Part shown: positions 1 through 8,921 of the stretch, in pieces
How the letters are laid out: each line of letters begins with the position of its first letter
Numbering within the stretch: the first letter of the stretch is position 1
Assembly: GCF_001620365.2 (NCBI RefSeq)
Contig: NZ_LQMT02000008.1
Coordinates: 124,001-188,000, forward strand
Direction: 5' to 3'
Origin: Amycolatopsis keratiniphila subsp. keratiniphila
GTDB lineage: Bacteria > Actinomycetota > Actinomycetes > Mycobacteriales > Pseudonocardiaceae
Length of the DNA stretch: 64,000 bases
Translations under genes and position numbers: made by a program
The notes under the pieces: model-generated
What the model saw: the letters and a program-made list of their open reading frames with translations, nothing else
What the model was told of the DNA's origin: nothing
Databases searched by the model: none

Positions 1-1469
1 AGCGCGCCCTCGTACGGCGTGGCCGCGTCGAGCTCGGTCTGCGCGATCAGCAGTTTCGGGAACGTCTTGGCGTCCGGCGCCGGCTTGGCGTTGGTGGTCG
101 GCCAGAACGCGCACAGCGGCGCACCCGACAGGGCCATGATCGGCGCGATGAACGGCGCGTTCACGGTCAGGTCGGCCTGCCAGTAGGTCCAGTAGTGCAG
201 GTTCTGGTTCCACTGGCCGTCCTGGCAGCGGATCGCCTCGAACGCCGCGTCCCAGGTCTCGACCTCGGCGCCGCCCTGGTACGAGGCCTTGCGCTCGACC
301 GAGTCCTTCTTCGCGATGGCCTCGAGCGCGTTGCCCTTGGCCTTGTTCAGGAACGCCTTGTTCGCGTCGGTCAGGCCCGGGGTGGCGAGCGCCTTCGCGA
401 CGACCTGCTCCAGCTTCTCCGCGTCGGTCCCGGTGGGCGCCGGTCCCTTCGCCAGCGCGGCCACCATGGAGGCCGCCGACGGGTACTGGGTGGTGTCGTA
501 CATCGCCGGGATGATGAACCAAGCGGCGTAGAGCATGCCCGCGAATTCCCGCGTGCCGCCCGCCTTCTCCCAGTTGCGACGGATCTCCAGCGGGTCTGTG
601 CCCGCCTTGTACTTGGCGTCGTTGCGCGCGACGTAGGGCAGCAGTGCCTCCTGGAACTGGCGGTCGCGGCTGCGCGGCTGCAGGTCCCAGGTCTTCTCCA
701 GGGTCGAGCGGCTAGCGTCGGTCGACGAGTCGAGCAGGAACCGGTGCGCCTTGCTCGGGAACGTGGTGGCGTACCAGGTGCCGAGCCACGTGCCGTACGA
801 GTAGCCGATGTAGCTGGTCTTCTTCTCGCCGAGCAGCACGCGGATGAAGTCCATGTCGTACGCGGTCTGCTCGGTGGTGATGAACTTCGTCAGCGGGTTC
901 TTCAGGCAGCCTTCGACCTTCGCCCGGCTGATCACGTTCTGATCCGTGCTGTCCGGGACGGTGTAGCTACAGGTCAGCGGGGTGCTCTGGCCGACACCGC
1001 GCGGGTCGAAGCCGACGAAGTCGTACTGCGAGGCCAGCACGGGGCTGCGCATCGCCATCGCGGCGCCCCACGGGAGGCCTTCGCCGCCGGGCCCGCCGGG
1101 GTTGACCAGCGCGATGCCCTGCCTGCCGGTGCCGGGGTAGGCGGTCCCGGTCTTGGAGACGCGGACGCCGATCGTGTTGCCGTCCTGCGGGTTGTGCCAG
1201 TCCCGCGGCACCTGGACCGTGGCGCAGGCCAGGCCCTTGACCTTCTTCAGTTCCGCCTCCGTCGCCGGCGCGACGGACGGGAACGAGCACTCGCCCCAGG
1301 CCACGGCCTGCTTGGTCAGCGCACCGGCGAGCGCGGCGGTGTCCGGCTCGGCCTTGACCGCGGGAGCCGCACCCGCGGCGGGCGCCAGCACCAGGCCCGA
1401 GGCCAGGAACGCACCGGCGACCACGGCCACCGTGCCTCTCCGCGTCTTTCTCGTACTACTGATCACCAT
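1..1469 (-). CDS. Secreted alpha/beta hydrolase, tripeptidyl aminopeptidase (SlpD/SlpE) type, C-terminus cut by window edge
   Basis: Translating the minus strand from ATG at 1469 (AAAGGG about 6 nt upstream) gives a charged start, a hydrophobic Ala/Val-rich signal peptide ending near AGAAPA, and a long hydrolase domain. A GGPGG oxyanion-type motif, the FDPRGVG segment and the nucleophile elbow GYSYG are visible. At the window start the frame reads DAATPYEGAL, the TAP-like C-terminal segment that carries the catalytic Asp. About 489 codons are present; the family usually runs just over 500 residues, so only the last residues, including the catalytic His, are missing. Members are exported and release tripeptides or other short units from peptides; the exact substrate cannot be read from the sequence. 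Monocistronic as far as visible. Confidence 0.88.
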   Translation of the reverse strand, partial: MVISSTRKTRRGTVAVVAGAFLASGLVLAPAAGAAPAVKAEPDTAALAGALTKQAVAWGECSFPSVAPATEAELKKVKGLACATVQVPRDWHNPQDGNTIGVRVSKTGTAYPGTGRQGIALVNPGGPGGEGLPWGAAMAMRSPVLASQYDFVGFDPRGVGQSTPLTCSYTVPDSTDQNVISRAKVEGCLKNPLTKFITTEQTAYDMDFIRVLLGEKKTSYIGYSYGTWLGTWYATTFPSKAHRFLLDSSTDASRSTLEKTWDLQPRSRDRQFQEALLPYVARNDAKYKAGTDPLEIRRNWEKAGGTREFAGMLYAAWFIIPAMYDTTQYPSAASMVAALAKGPAPTGTDAEKLEQVVAKALATPGLTDANKAFLNKAKGNALEAIAKKDSVERKASYQGGAEVETWDAAFEAIRCQDGQWNQNLHYWTYWQADLTVNAPFIAPIMALSGAPLCAFWPTTNAKPAPDAKTFPKLLIAQTELDAATPYEGA

Positions 1470-1587
1470 GATCCCTTTCGACAGGAGCCCCCCGACGTCC
1501 GTACGTGAAGTAAAGACCGGTGATCAGGTTTCCCACACGGCCACGAGCTGGCGGATACCCGACATGGCGGGATCTCGACACGAACGG

Positions 1588-2388
1588 TCAACCCGGGCTG
1601 GACCAGCCGTGCCGCCAATACCCGGCGAACGAGATGTCCGCCTTCGCCGCACCTCGCTCGGACACCAGATGGCGGCGCAGCGACGTCGCCAGCCGGGACT
1701 CCCCCGCGACCCAGGTGTAGAACCGGCCGTGCGGCAGCGATGCCCGCTTGACCGCCTCCAGGGCAAGGGTTCCCGGCCGGAGTCCCGGATCGTCCCTGCT
1801 GAGCCAGTGGACGCGGACGCCGTCGGTCGTGTCGTACCGCCGGATGTCCGCAGCGGTGGGCACCTCCAAGAACACCTGCGCGGCAAGGGATTCCGGAGCG
1901 TCGTCGAGGATCGCCAGCGCGGCGGGAAGGGCGCTCTCGTCGGCGACGACGAGCTGCCAGCCGACGTCGTCCGGTGGCCGGTACGTGGTGCCCATGTCGA
2001 AGATCCCGGCCGGATCACCCGGTCGCACGCGGCGGACCCACTCGCTCATCGGCGAATTCCCGTGGAGGGCGAACTCGATGTCGACCTCGTCGTCGGCGAG
2101 CCTCGCCCGGCGGATGGTGAGCGTGCGAACCCAAGGCCGGACCGATTTGGGCAGCAGCATCAGCTCCGGCATCCACGTCTCGTTCGAAAAGGTGGGCATC
2201 CGCAGCCCGCGTTGTCCCTCACGGGGGAAGAACAGCCGCACCGTCTGGTCCGCGCCCGTGACGACGAGGTGCTTCAACTCCGGACCGCCCAAGGTGACCG
2301 ACGCGAAGCTCGGGCTGAGGCTGACGCGCTCCCGGACCTCCAGCGTGATCATCTTCCGCGAGACCGGGGCCTTGAGGCGCGGGATCAT
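1588..2388 (-). CDS. Siderophore-interacting protein (FAD-binding, ViuB/SIP family)
   Basis: 266 residues, typical for the SIP family. The N-terminal half is the FAD-binding barrel (residues about 15-125, with R-L-F-F-P and the DxxxDIEFALHG segment), the C-terminal half the SIP NAD(P)H-binding-like domain ending in FAGYWRHG, which is characteristic. Family members reduce ferric siderophores in the cytoplasm to release iron. No transporter or siderophore synthesis gene lies next to it here, so the cognate siderophore is unknown. The start at 2388 follows a weak GAG Shine-Dalgarno; an internal ATG at 2352 is an alternative. A small inverted repeat lies 26 nt upstream. Confidence 0.9.
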   Translation of the reverse strand: MIPRLKAPVSRKMITLEVRERVSLSPSFASVTLGGPELKHLVVTGADQTVRLFFPREGQRGLRMPTFSNETWMPELMLLPKSVRPWVRTLTIRRARLADDEVDIEFALHGNSPMSEWVRRVRPGDPAGIFDMGTTYRPPDDVGWQLVVADESALPAALAILDDAPESLAAQVFLEVPTAADIRRYDTTDGVRVHWLSRDDPGLRPGTLALEAVKRASLPHGRFYTWVAGESRLATSLRRHLVSERGAAKADISFAGYWRHGWSSPG

Positions 2389-2413
2389 CGCGAGCTCTCA
2401 GTATTCGTGCAGG

Positions 2414-2430
2414 TCATAGCACTATTATGA
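2414..2430. promoter_or_regulatory. Inverted repeat upstream of the siderophore-interacting protein gene
   Basis: TCATA-N7-TATGA forms a 17-bp dyad in an unusually AT-rich patch just upstream of the minus-strand gene that starts at 2388. The spacing suits a promoter/operator. It does not match the DtxR/IdeR iron-box consensus, so the regulator is unknown. Confidence 0.3.
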
Positions 2431-2532
2431 GCATTTCCTCAGTTCTCGGGTACTCGCTTTTGCCTGCCCGGTGGGAGACCTCGGGAGCTGGGACGGGACA
2501 CGATCGCGGACCGGGCCTGCTCACGTTCCGGC

Positions 2533-2988
2533 TCAGCCCGCGAGGCTTTCGGCGAACCGCCGCGCCGCGTCGAGATCCGCTGTACCGGGCCGGTTCTTGC
2601 CGATGCCGCCGACGAGTTTGAACGGGAGCCAGGTGTCGAAACCGCGGCACGAGAAGGTGCCCACCACATCGAATCCCTTGTGGCGGAGCAGCCGCGCGAG
2701 GCTGCGGAGGTAGCGCCGGAACGGCGGTTCGGGCAGCCCGCTCGTGGTGAACACGAACGCCTTCCGCCGCTGCTCCCCCGGCAGGTCCCGGACGAACCGG
2801 AGCAGGCGCGGATGGAAGTCCATGCCGAAGATCCCCGAGCCGAATCCCACCAGGTCACAGGAATCGAGGTCGGCCGGCCCGATTTCCTCGGGGCTGACGA
2901 CGCGGGCGCCGAGCACCCCCGCCATGACGTCGGCGACCCTTCGCGTATTGCCGTGGGACACCGAAACGCACACGATGACGACCTTCAT
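2533..2988 (-). CDS. Flavodoxin family protein
   Basis: 151 residues with the flavodoxin fold: an N-terminal beta strand followed by the FMN phosphate-binding loop SVSHGNTRRVAD, a central LVGFGSGIFGM strand-loop that would contact the flavin ring, and FTTSGLPE. Length fits a short-chain flavodoxin. It would carry electrons via FMN in the cytoplasm. It lies 144 nt downstream of the siderophore-interacting protein on the same strand and might support ferric-siderophore reduction, but that link rests only on position. ATG at 2988 follows a GGAGG-like sequence. Confidence 0.85.
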   Translation of the reverse strand: MKVVIVCVSVSHGNTRRVADVMAGVLGARVVSPEEIGPADLDSCDLVGFGSGIFGMDFHPRLLRFVRDLPGEQRRKAFVFTTSGLPEPPFRRYLRSLARLLRHKGFDVVGTFSCRGFDTWLPFKLVGGIGKNRPGTADLDAARRFAESLAG

Positions 2989-3050
2989 GCCGATCCTCCA
3001 CTCCGCCGGTCCTTTCCCTCAAGAACCGGGCAGCGGCGAAGAACGTGACA

Positions 3051-3953
3051 TCAGCCCTCGCGCAGGTGATCCCGCAGTTCCCGGGCCACGCGGGCCATCA
3101 GCACTTCGGCCTCCGGCTGGATCGCCGCGGACACCTTGGACTCGGTCAGCGCGGCGATCGCGAACATCCCGCCGTCGGCGTGTTCGACCACGCCGACCTC
3201 GTGCCGCAGGTTCAGCACGGTGCCCGTCTTCGACGACCATTTCGTGGCATCGGAGACGAAATCCGGGCTCAGCCGTTGCCGCAAGAGGTTGAGCCCCATG
3301 AGCTCGCGGACCCGCGCCGCCACCTGTTCGTCCACTTTGGACGGCTTCCACAGCGCTTCGAGCAGGTTCACGAACGCGCGGGCCGAACCGGAGCTCGCGC
3401 GTGTGACGTCGAGCTGCGGAACGGGATGGCCCTGCCCCGCGGTCCCCGCGTTGATCGCGAGCGCGTGCGCGAGGTGGACGTCGGCGGGGTCGAAGCGTTC
3501 GGCCGGGGTGTCGCTGAGATCCGCGGCCGGATGCCGCGCGGTGATCCCGGTGATGCCCCAGTCGCGCGTCATCCCGGTGACCTCGGCGGGCGGCGTCAGC
3601 GCGAACAGCGCGTCCGCGGCGGTCTCGTCGCTGATGGCCATGGTCAGATAGAGCAGGTCGTCGATCGCCACCCTGGCCGGATGCCGGAACCGCGTCAGCC
3701 CGGTCGGCCCCGGCGCGGTGGCCCGCCCCGGCTCGACGTCGAGCGCCGCCGAGCCGTCCAGCTCGCCCCGCCGGATGCGCTCCAGGGTCGCCGCGGCGAG
3801 CGGGATCTTCACCAGTGAGGCGCTCGGGAACTCGAGGTCGGGGTCGATGCCCACCTCGTGACCGGTCCGCAGATCGCGCACGAGGAAGGAACCCCGCAGC
3901 CCCCCGTCGGCCAGGTCGGCGCGCAGCCGCATGAGCAGCGTTTCCGTGTTCAC
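3051..3953 (-). CDS. Leaderless beta-lactamase-like serine protein, BlaB type (regulatory)
   Basis: 300 residues with a class A beta-lactamase/PBP fold: S46-L-V-K49 matches SxxK, S108-D-E is in the place of SDN, and K242-T-G244 matches KTG. There is no signal peptide, so it is predicted to stay in the cytoplasm, and no clear Glu166 equivalent is seen. Its start overlaps the stop of the upstream LysR gene by 4 nt, so the two are translationally coupled. This arrangement matches Streptomyces cacaoi blaA-blaB, where BlaB is a beta-lactamase-like protein needed for induction but is not itself a beta-lactamase. A plain intracellular serine hydrolase remains possible. Confidence 0.8.
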   Translation of the reverse strand: MNTETLLMRLRADLADGGLRGSFLVRDLRTGHEVGIDPDLEFPSASLVKIPLAAATLERIRRGELDGSAALDVEPGRATAPGPTGLTRFRHPARVAIDDLLYLTMAISDETAADALFALTPPAEVTGMTRDWGITGITARHPAADLSDTPAERFDPADVHLAHALAINAGTAGQGHPVPQLDVTRASSGSARAFVNLLEALWKPSKVDEQVAARVRELMGLNLLRQRLSPDFVSDATKWSSKTGTVLNLRHEVGVVEHADGGMFAIAALTESKVSAAIQPEAEVLMARVARELRDHLREG

Positions 3954-4831
3954 GTCGTCTCCTCCGCGCCGAGACAGCGGGCGATGTCCGGCCCCAATCG
4001 TGCCCGGAGCCGCTGCGCGTCCTCGCCGGGCCCCGCCGTGATCTCGAACCCGCGCACGAGCCGGATCTCACCGATGGTCCGCCAGTTCAAGCCGAGGTCG
4101 GTGGCCTGCGCCGCCGAGCACAGCAGCAGATCGTCCGAACCGAACACGGCCGCGGCGGCTGCGGTCAGCGAATCGGCGACCGACACCTGCGCGGGCCGCA
4201 ACCCCACCGCGTCACGGATCCGGAAGAGACGGTCGCGCAGATGCGGGACGTCGTCCTCCGGCTGGATCCAGACCCGCCGAGGCGAACGGCCGGACCGGCC
4301 GACCCGCAGCGTTTCCAGATGAAGGACGTCCGCCCGCGGCCTGCCTCCGCCCGCCACCCCGAGCGGCACCTTCCAGCTGCCCTCCTCGCCGGGGACGGCG
4401 GCGAGCGCGGCGCGGACCTCCTGCGTGCGCACGAGTTCCGCCCGTTCCCGCGGCGGCGCCTGCCGGAACTCCAGGAAGACGTCCACCGCCCGCGCCGCCG
4501 CGTCGAGTTCGGCGAGTTCGCGGACGGTGCAGGTTTCCGGCATCGCGAGCCGCATCGGCCGCAGCCTGGCGCGCCGCGCGTCGTGCTCCAGGGTGTCGGC
4601 CAAGGCCACCAGCCGTTTCGCCGACGGCAACATGTCCCGCCCGAACGGGGTGAGCAGGGCGCGCCGGGTGGAGCGGTCGAACAGCCGCTCGCCGAAATGC
4701 CGTTCCAGCGCGGCGATCCGGCGGCTCGCCACCGGTTGCGGGATGCGCGCGAGCGCGGCTCCGGCGGTGAACGTCCCGGCCTCGCTCACGCTCACGAACG
4801 CCCGGCAACTCCCGATCAGGTCCACGACCAC
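3950..4831 (-). CDS. LysR family regulator, BlaA/AmpR-like
   Basis: 293 residues. The N-terminal winged helix-turn-helix (residues about 5-64) includes [22 protein letters not shown] and [14 protein letters not shown], typical of LysR; the rest is the effector-binding domain. GTG at 4831 is the start. The gene is divergent from the class A beta-lactamase gene across 75 bp and is followed with a 4-nt overlap by the beta-lactamase-like protein gene. The layout is that of beta-lactamase activator systems. A TN11A dyad (4837-4851) lies directly upstream, as expected for a LysR site controlling both directions. Confidence 0.88.
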   Translation of the reverse strand: MVVDLIGSCRAFVSVSEAGTFTAGAALARIPQPVASRRIAALERHFGERLFDRSTRRALLTPFGRDMLPSAKRLVALADTLEHDARRARLRPMRLAMPETCTVRELAELDAAARAVDVFLEFRQAPPRERAELVRTQEVRAALAAVPGEEGSWKVPLGVAGGGRPRADVLHLETLRVGRSGRSPRRVWIQPEDDVPHLRDRLFRIRDAVGLRPAQVSVADSLTAAAAAVFGSDDLLLCSAAQATDLGLNWRTIGEIRLVRGFEITAGPGEDAQRLRARLGPDIARCLGAEETT

Positions 4832-4836
4832 ATACT

Positions 4837-4851
4837 ATGCGCGTTTCGCAT
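4837..4851. promoter_or_regulatory. LysR-type TN11A operator between the regulator and beta-lactamase genes
   Basis: ATGCG-N5-CGCAT is a perfect 15-bp dyad containing T-N11-A, the LysR recognition core. It lies 6 nt from the LysR start and 56 nt from the chosen beta-lactamase start, so one site could serve autoregulation and activation. Confidence 0.6.
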
Positions 4852-4906
4852 GAAAGACGTCATTCGTGTCTTGGACAGCATGACCGGAGCTGGACAGACT
4901 GCGGGC

Positions 4907-5800
4907 ATGTCCGTCACTTATCGCCGCTGGGCCGCACTACTGGCGCTCTCGGCCGTATCACTCGCCGCGTGTTCCGCACCTGCCCCCGCGCCACCTCCCG
5001 CCGCCGCTTCGCCCGTCGCGGCGTCCGGGCGCGCCGACTTCGAACAGCTCGAACGCACCTACCGCGCCCGGGTCGGGGTGTACGCGGTGGACACCGCGAC
5101 CGGGCGCGAAGTCACCTTCCGCGCCGACGAACGCTTCGCCTACGCCTCGACGCACAAGGTGTTCAGCGCCGGCGGTGTCCTGCAGCGGACACCGATCGCC
5201 GAACTGGACCGCACGGTGACCTACGGGAAGCAGGACCTGGTCGTCAATTCGCCGGTCACGGAGAAACACGTGGCGACGGGCCTGCCGCTGCGCGCCGTCA
5301 TGGACGCGACCCTCCGCTACAGCGACAACACCGGCGGGAACCTGCTCTTCCGTGAACTCGGCGGCCCCGAAGGACTCAACGCGGTGTTCCGCGGGATCGG
5401 CGACACCACGAGCCACGCCGACCGGATCGAGCCGGAACTCAACGACACCTTCCCCGGCGACCTCCGGGACACCAGCACACCCCGCGCCCTCGCCGTGAGC
5501 CTGCGTGCCTTCGCGCTCGGCGACGCCCTCCCCGAGGACAAGCGCAAGATCCTGGTCGACATGATGCGCGCCAACACCACCGGCGATCAGAACATCCGCG
5601 CCGGGGTGCCCGGCTGGGCGGTCGCCGACAAGACCGGGACGGCGGCTTACGGCACGCGCAACGACATCGGGGTGGTGTGGCCGCCGAACCGGGCGCCGAT
5701 CGTCGTCTCGGTGCTCACCGACCGGCCGGACAAGGACGCCGAGATCGACAACAAGCTCCTCGCCGACGCCACCGCGGCCGCGGTGAAGGCCCTCCCCTGA
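4907..5800 (+). CDS. Class A beta-lactamase, lipoprotein
   Basis: With ATG at 4907 the protein has 297 residues and a lipoprotein signal peptide ending in the lipobox L-A-A-C22. All class A motifs are intact: S81-T-H-K84 (nucleophile and Lys73 equivalent), S139-D-N141, E175-P-E-L-N179 (omega-loop Glu166/Asn170) and K242-T-G. It should hydrolyse beta-lactams by the acyl-enzyme route while anchored on the outer face of the membrane. An ATG at 4880 would add nine residues before an otherwise well-formed signal peptide and is less likely. Divergent LysR and BlaB-like genes suggest inducible expression. A strong hairpin follows the stop. Confidence 0.95.
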   Translation: MSVTYRRWAALLALSAVSLAACSAPAPAPPPAAASPVAASGRADFEQLERTYRARVGVYAVDTATGREVTFRADERFAYASTHKVFSAGGVLQRTPIAELDRTVTYGKQDLVVNSPVTEKHVATGLPLRAVMDATLRYSDNTGGNLLFRELGGPEGLNAVFRGIGDTTSHADRIEPELNDTFPGDLRDTSTPRALAVSLRAFALGDALPEDKRKILVDMMRANTTGDQNIRAGVPGWAVADKTGTAAYGTRNDIGVVWPPNRAPIVVSVLTDRPDKDAEIDNKLLADATAAAVKALP

Positions 5801-5805
5801 CCGGT

Positions 5806-5843
5806 CCCGCCGGGACGGACGAGGATCCGTCCGTCCCGGCGGG
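5806..5843. terminator. Bidirectional hairpin terminator between beta-lactamase and VWA protein genes
   Basis: Perfect 16-bp GC-rich stem (5806-5821 with 5828-5843) and 6-nt loop, placed between two convergent genes whose stops are 53 bp apart. There is no U-tract, as is common in high-GC actinobacteria. Confidence 0.8.
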
Positions 5844-5853
5844 GTTCAGCGGC

Positions 5854-7728
5854 TCAGCGACGGCAGGGGTTGCCCGCCGGATGCGCCGAGGTTCCGTGCA
5901 CGTCGGCCTGGGACTCCGCGAGCACGATCTTCGCGAGCGCGGTGTCCAGCGCGACGGCCTGCTGCTTCACGACGCCGTTCGCCACGGTCTGGCCGTTGAG
6001 CTTCAGCGAACCGATGACCAGCGGAATGGTCAGCGGCGCCGAGCCCACCGTGATCGACTCGCCGTTGATCTTCAGCGAGGCGACGTTCGAACTGCCGGCC
6101 AGCACCGGCGCGAGCCCGCCCGCCGACGGCTGACAGGTCGCCGTCGCCTGGGACTGGATCACGCCGAGTTCGATGGTCAGCCCGAGCGTGCTGATCACCG
6201 TCTTGTCGATCTTGGCCGACGCCAGCGCGCGATCGCCCGCGGCCGGAGCCACCGACTGGTCGTCCGGCGTCAGATCGGTCGACGCGGTCAGCACCTTGGT
6301 GTCCACCTTGATCAGGCCGGCGTTGAGCGTCGCTGCGGCGACGGTGCTGCTGTCGTCGGCACACGGCAGATTCGCCGGGTTGGCCCGCGCCGCGGTCACG
6401 CCGAGGACGTTCGCCGCGGTACCCGTGCAGGAGAAGACGCCGTCACGGTCGTCGTCGACGATCGTGCCGACCCCGGTCGCGTCGATCAGACCGGCACCGG
6501 CCGGGGCCGACAGGTTCACCGTGAAGGTCTCGTCCGGCTCGTCGACCTTGTCCGGGTTGACCAGGACGGTCACCGGTTTGGCCGTCTGCCCGGGAGCGAA
6601 CGTGACCGTCCCGCCCGCCGCCGCGTAGTCGGCGGGCGCGGTCGCGGTGCCGTTGGCGGTCGCGTACTGGACCGTCACCGGATTCGGGCTGGGGCCGCCG
6701 AGCAGCGACACCGTGAACGTCGCCGGGACCTGCGCGCCCCCGGAGCCCTCGCCGACCGTCACGTCGTTGATGCTCAAGCCGAGCACGCGGACCGTGGTGG
6801 TCTCGACGTAGCCGCGGGAAACCCCGTCGACCTGGTAGTCGACGACGCACTGGTAGGTGCCGGGAGCGGCGCCGGCCGCCACCTTGATGGTCTCGGTGAA
6901 CGTGGCGACCTCGCCGCTGGCCACCTTGACGCTGCCGGGGTCGTTGGTGACGGTGAGCTGCGGGTCGCAGCTGGTCACCTTCGGCGTCACGGTGACCTCG
7001 ATGGACTTGATGCCGTCCAGAATGGCCTGCGAGACCTGGCCTGCCGGGACGTTGTTCAGCAGGACGCCGCCCGTCGCCGAGGTGATGGCGGAGGCCTGTC
7101 CCGTGGCGTCGAGTGCGCCGACGTTGACGGCGACCACGCGGATCTTCGCCGCCTGCAGCGCCGCGATGGTCTGGGCCAGTGTGTGCCCGCCGCTCGGATC
7201 GTGCGACGGCGCGTCGCCGAACCACGCGATGATGCGGGTGCCGTCCGGCCGGAAGGCGACCGCGCCGGTGGCCAGCTGGTAAAGCGCGTTCAGGTTGGCC
7301 TCCGGCGTGTCCCCGCCGCCCGCGGCCACCCACTGGTTGATCCCCGCCTGGACGGCGTTCGTGTCCCCGGTGATGCCCTGGTTGACCTTGAACGGCACCG
7401 AGTCGGTGAAGTCCTTGTACTCGGCCACGCCGAACTGCGCGGTCGGCTGCGCGGCGAGTACGTCACCGGTGATGGCGCTGGCGTTCGACCGCACGTTGCC
7501 GATCGGCCCGCCCATACTGCCCGTGGTGTCGGCGAGCAGGACGAGGTCGGGGTTCGGCGGCACGGCCGAGGTCGTCACGTTCTTGGTCACGGTCGTGCTC
7601 TGCCCCGCGTCGAGGGTGAGATCGACCGTTGCCGGGTCGACTCCCGGCGGGGCCGCGGCGGCGACCGCGGTGGACGCGAACATCGCCGTGACCGCGGTCA
7701 AGACGACGAGCAGTGGTCTTCGTGACAT
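5854..7728 (-). CDS. Secreted VWA domain protein with Calx-beta domain
   Basis: 624 residues. A signal peptide (about 1-26, ending AAAAPPG) is followed by a von Willebrand factor A domain with an integrin-beta-like MIDAS, D67-T-T-G-S71, and the FGDAPSHD segment. A beta-sandwich region (about 245-320) leads into a Calx-beta domain near 325-430 (VTVQYATANGTA, then DEPDETFTVNL). The last 190 residues form an unassigned Ala/Val-rich extracellular domain with paired Cys. No LPxTG sorting motif or C-terminal membrane anchor is visible, so it is probably released or held by the C-terminal domain. VWA and Calx-beta domains bind metal ions and mediate adhesion; no ligand can be named. Confidence 0.85.
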   Translation of the reverse strand: MSRRPLLVVLTAVTAMFASTAVAAAAPPGVDPATVDLTLDAGQSTTVTKNVTTSAVPPNPDLVLLADTTGSMGGPIGNVRSNASAITGDVLAAQPTAQFGVAEYKDFTDSVPFKVNQGITGDTNAVQAGINQWVAAGGGDTPEANLNALYQLATGAVAFRPDGTRIIAWFGDAPSHDPSGGHTLAQTIAALQAAKIRVVAVNVGALDATGQASAITSATGGVLLNNVPAGQVSQAILDGIKSIEVTVTPKVTSCDPQLTVTNDPGSVKVASGEVATFTETIKVAAGAAPGTYQCVVDYQVDGVSRGYVETTTVRVLGLSINDVTVGEGSGGAQVPATFTVSLLGGPSPNPVTVQYATANGTATAPADYAAAGGTVTFAPGQTAKPVTVLVNPDKVDEPDETFTVNLSAPAGAGLIDATGVGTIVDDDRDGVFSCTGTAANVLGVTAARANPANLPCADDSSTVAAATLNAGLIKVDTKVLTASTDLTPDDQSVAPAAGDRALASAKIDKTVISTLGLTIELGVIQSQATATCQPSAGGLAPVLAGSSNVASLKINGESITVGSAPLTIPLVIGSLKLNGQTVANGVVKQQAVALDTALAKIVLAESQADVHGTSAHPAGNPCRR

Positions 7729-8076
7729 GGGTTTCCCTCCTCAGACCCGGCCGGAGCCGGAATTCCTGTGGGCTTCCTCGGAAAAGACGGAATATTTCGT
7801 TTTTCGTTAGCGCGAAGGCGGGACTTCACCCGGAGCGCCCTGTGTCAAGAGGCCCAACGGGCTGTTACCGCGAATCCGGGCTACTCGGACCAGGCCGGCA
7901 TTGCGCCGTCCAGCCGAAGAACCTTCGACACCTCTCACTCTTCAGCGTGAAAGGCGTCGAAGTTTCCTGCGTTTTCCGTGATCAGCTCGGCCGGACGGAA
8001 TCCGGATTCATCCGGCGAACAGTCACCGAATGTCGCAACGTCACGCGCCGACCGATACCGTGGCGAGACCTCGGGC
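7729..8076. other. Intergenic region upstream of the VWA protein gene
   Basis: 348 bp without a credible gene. The part nearest 7790-7815 is AT-rich (the minus strand has two ACGAAA direct repeats) and is the likely promoter region of the VWA gene. A small dyad CCGGAT-TC-ATCCGG lies at 8002-8015. Nothing else stands out. Confidence 0.4.
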
Positions 8077-8619
8077 TCAGTAGACGCACTGGATGATCGC
8101 GTCGTCCAAGCGGACGTACTTCGCCGGCCCGCCATCGTTGCCGTAGATCGGCTGGAGATAGACGGTGCCCACACCGTTCAGATTGAGATTGGGCAGAGTT
8201 ATGGGCTCATAACCCGCCCGGTCGTCGATCCACTTCACCGTGTGGGAGATTTTCCGCCAGCCGTTGGGATCCCAGATCTCGAGGCCGATGTTCGCTCCGC
8301 CACCGACCGGGTCGGCGTAGACCGCGGCGGCGCAATTCGACCGATTCGACGGGAAACCGCTGAGCGATTTCGCGGTCCTCATCGCCGACCAGCCGTTGTC
8401 CGCGAAGAGCCAGCCGTTGTTGTTGCCGGTCCTGGCCACGCCCATGCCGATGTCGATCCAGAAATGACCGTCACCGCCTTGGATTTCCCGCTCCCAGACA
8501 CCGAACGGGTTCGATTCGTAGCCGTCGGACCATTGCGTGATACCGGCGTGCGCCGTTCCCGCGAGCCCGAGGAGTACTGTCGAAAAAACCGACAGTACGG
8601 CGAATGGTTTCTTGAACAC
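8077..8619 (-). CDS. Exported protein of unknown function
   Basis: GTG at 8619, preceded by GAGGGGGAA, gives 180 residues starting with a clean Sec signal peptide (VFKKPFAVLSVF to TAHA). The mature part (about 155 residues) is rich in Gly, Asn, Trp and Tyr, with a DGYESNPFGVWE start, GNNNGWLFA, and two Cys that could pair. The composition resembles a carbohydrate-binding-like beta-sandwich, but I recognise no specific family. A longer frame upstream lacks a ribosome site. It has no operon partner. Confidence 0.7.
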   Translation of the reverse strand: MFKKPFAVLSVFSTVLLGLAGTAHAGITQWSDGYESNPFGVWEREIQGGDGHFWIDIGMGVARTGNNNGWLFADNGWSAMRTAKSLSGFPSNRSNCAAAVYADPVGGGANIGLEIWDPNGWRKISHTVKWIDDRAGYEPITLPNLNLNGVGTVYLQPIYGNDGGPAKYVRLDDAIIQCVY

Positions 8620-8921
8620 GAGAGTTCCCCCTCTGCGTGCGAAATGAACGCAGTCAGGGGACCAAAGTCCGCGACGCGAGCACAAGGTACCTTCGCGCGC
8701 ACATTCGACCGCCTTAATCACCTACGCGGAGAGCGGCTCCGGCTGATCAACCTGCGCCAGTAGGCACTAACGGAGTGGTGTAGGCCGAAGGCTCCCTTCA
8801 CCGAGTCTGATGCGACGAAAGGAGCCTTCGCCCCCGGTCGACTACAGGGAGCGGCGGTTCGGTCGCAGGTGCCCTGGTCCTGGACACTCCGCCCGGCAAC
8901 ACACGTTCTACCTTCGGTTCT
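8620..8921. other. Intergenic region between exported protein and MarR genes
   Basis: 302 bp with no gene. It holds the inverted repeat at 8786-8830 and, nearer 8620-8700, the presumed promoter of the exported protein gene. I see no other structure. Confidence 0.4.
8786..8830. terminator. Inverted repeat, probable terminator of the MarR gene
   Basis: CGAAGGCTCC (8786-8795) pairs with GGAGCCTTCG (8821-8830); the arms extend three more bases with one mismatch around a 19-nt loop. It lies 92 nt after the MarR stop on the minus strand. The arm sequence is short and may belong to a dispersed hairpin family. Confidence 0.5.

Noticed and set aside
1153..2430. 425-codon open frame on the plus strand
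   Set aside because: Antisense to the aminopeptidase start and the siderophore-interacting protein; low-complexity Arg/Pro composition.
2389..2532. Iron box (DtxR/IdeR) for the siderophore-interacting protein
   Set aside because: The dyad there does not fit the TTAGGTTAGGCTAACCTAA-type consensus.
5677..7725. 682-codon open frame on the plus strand
   Set aside because: Antisense shadow of the VWA protein; Arg-rich, without domain content or ribosome site.
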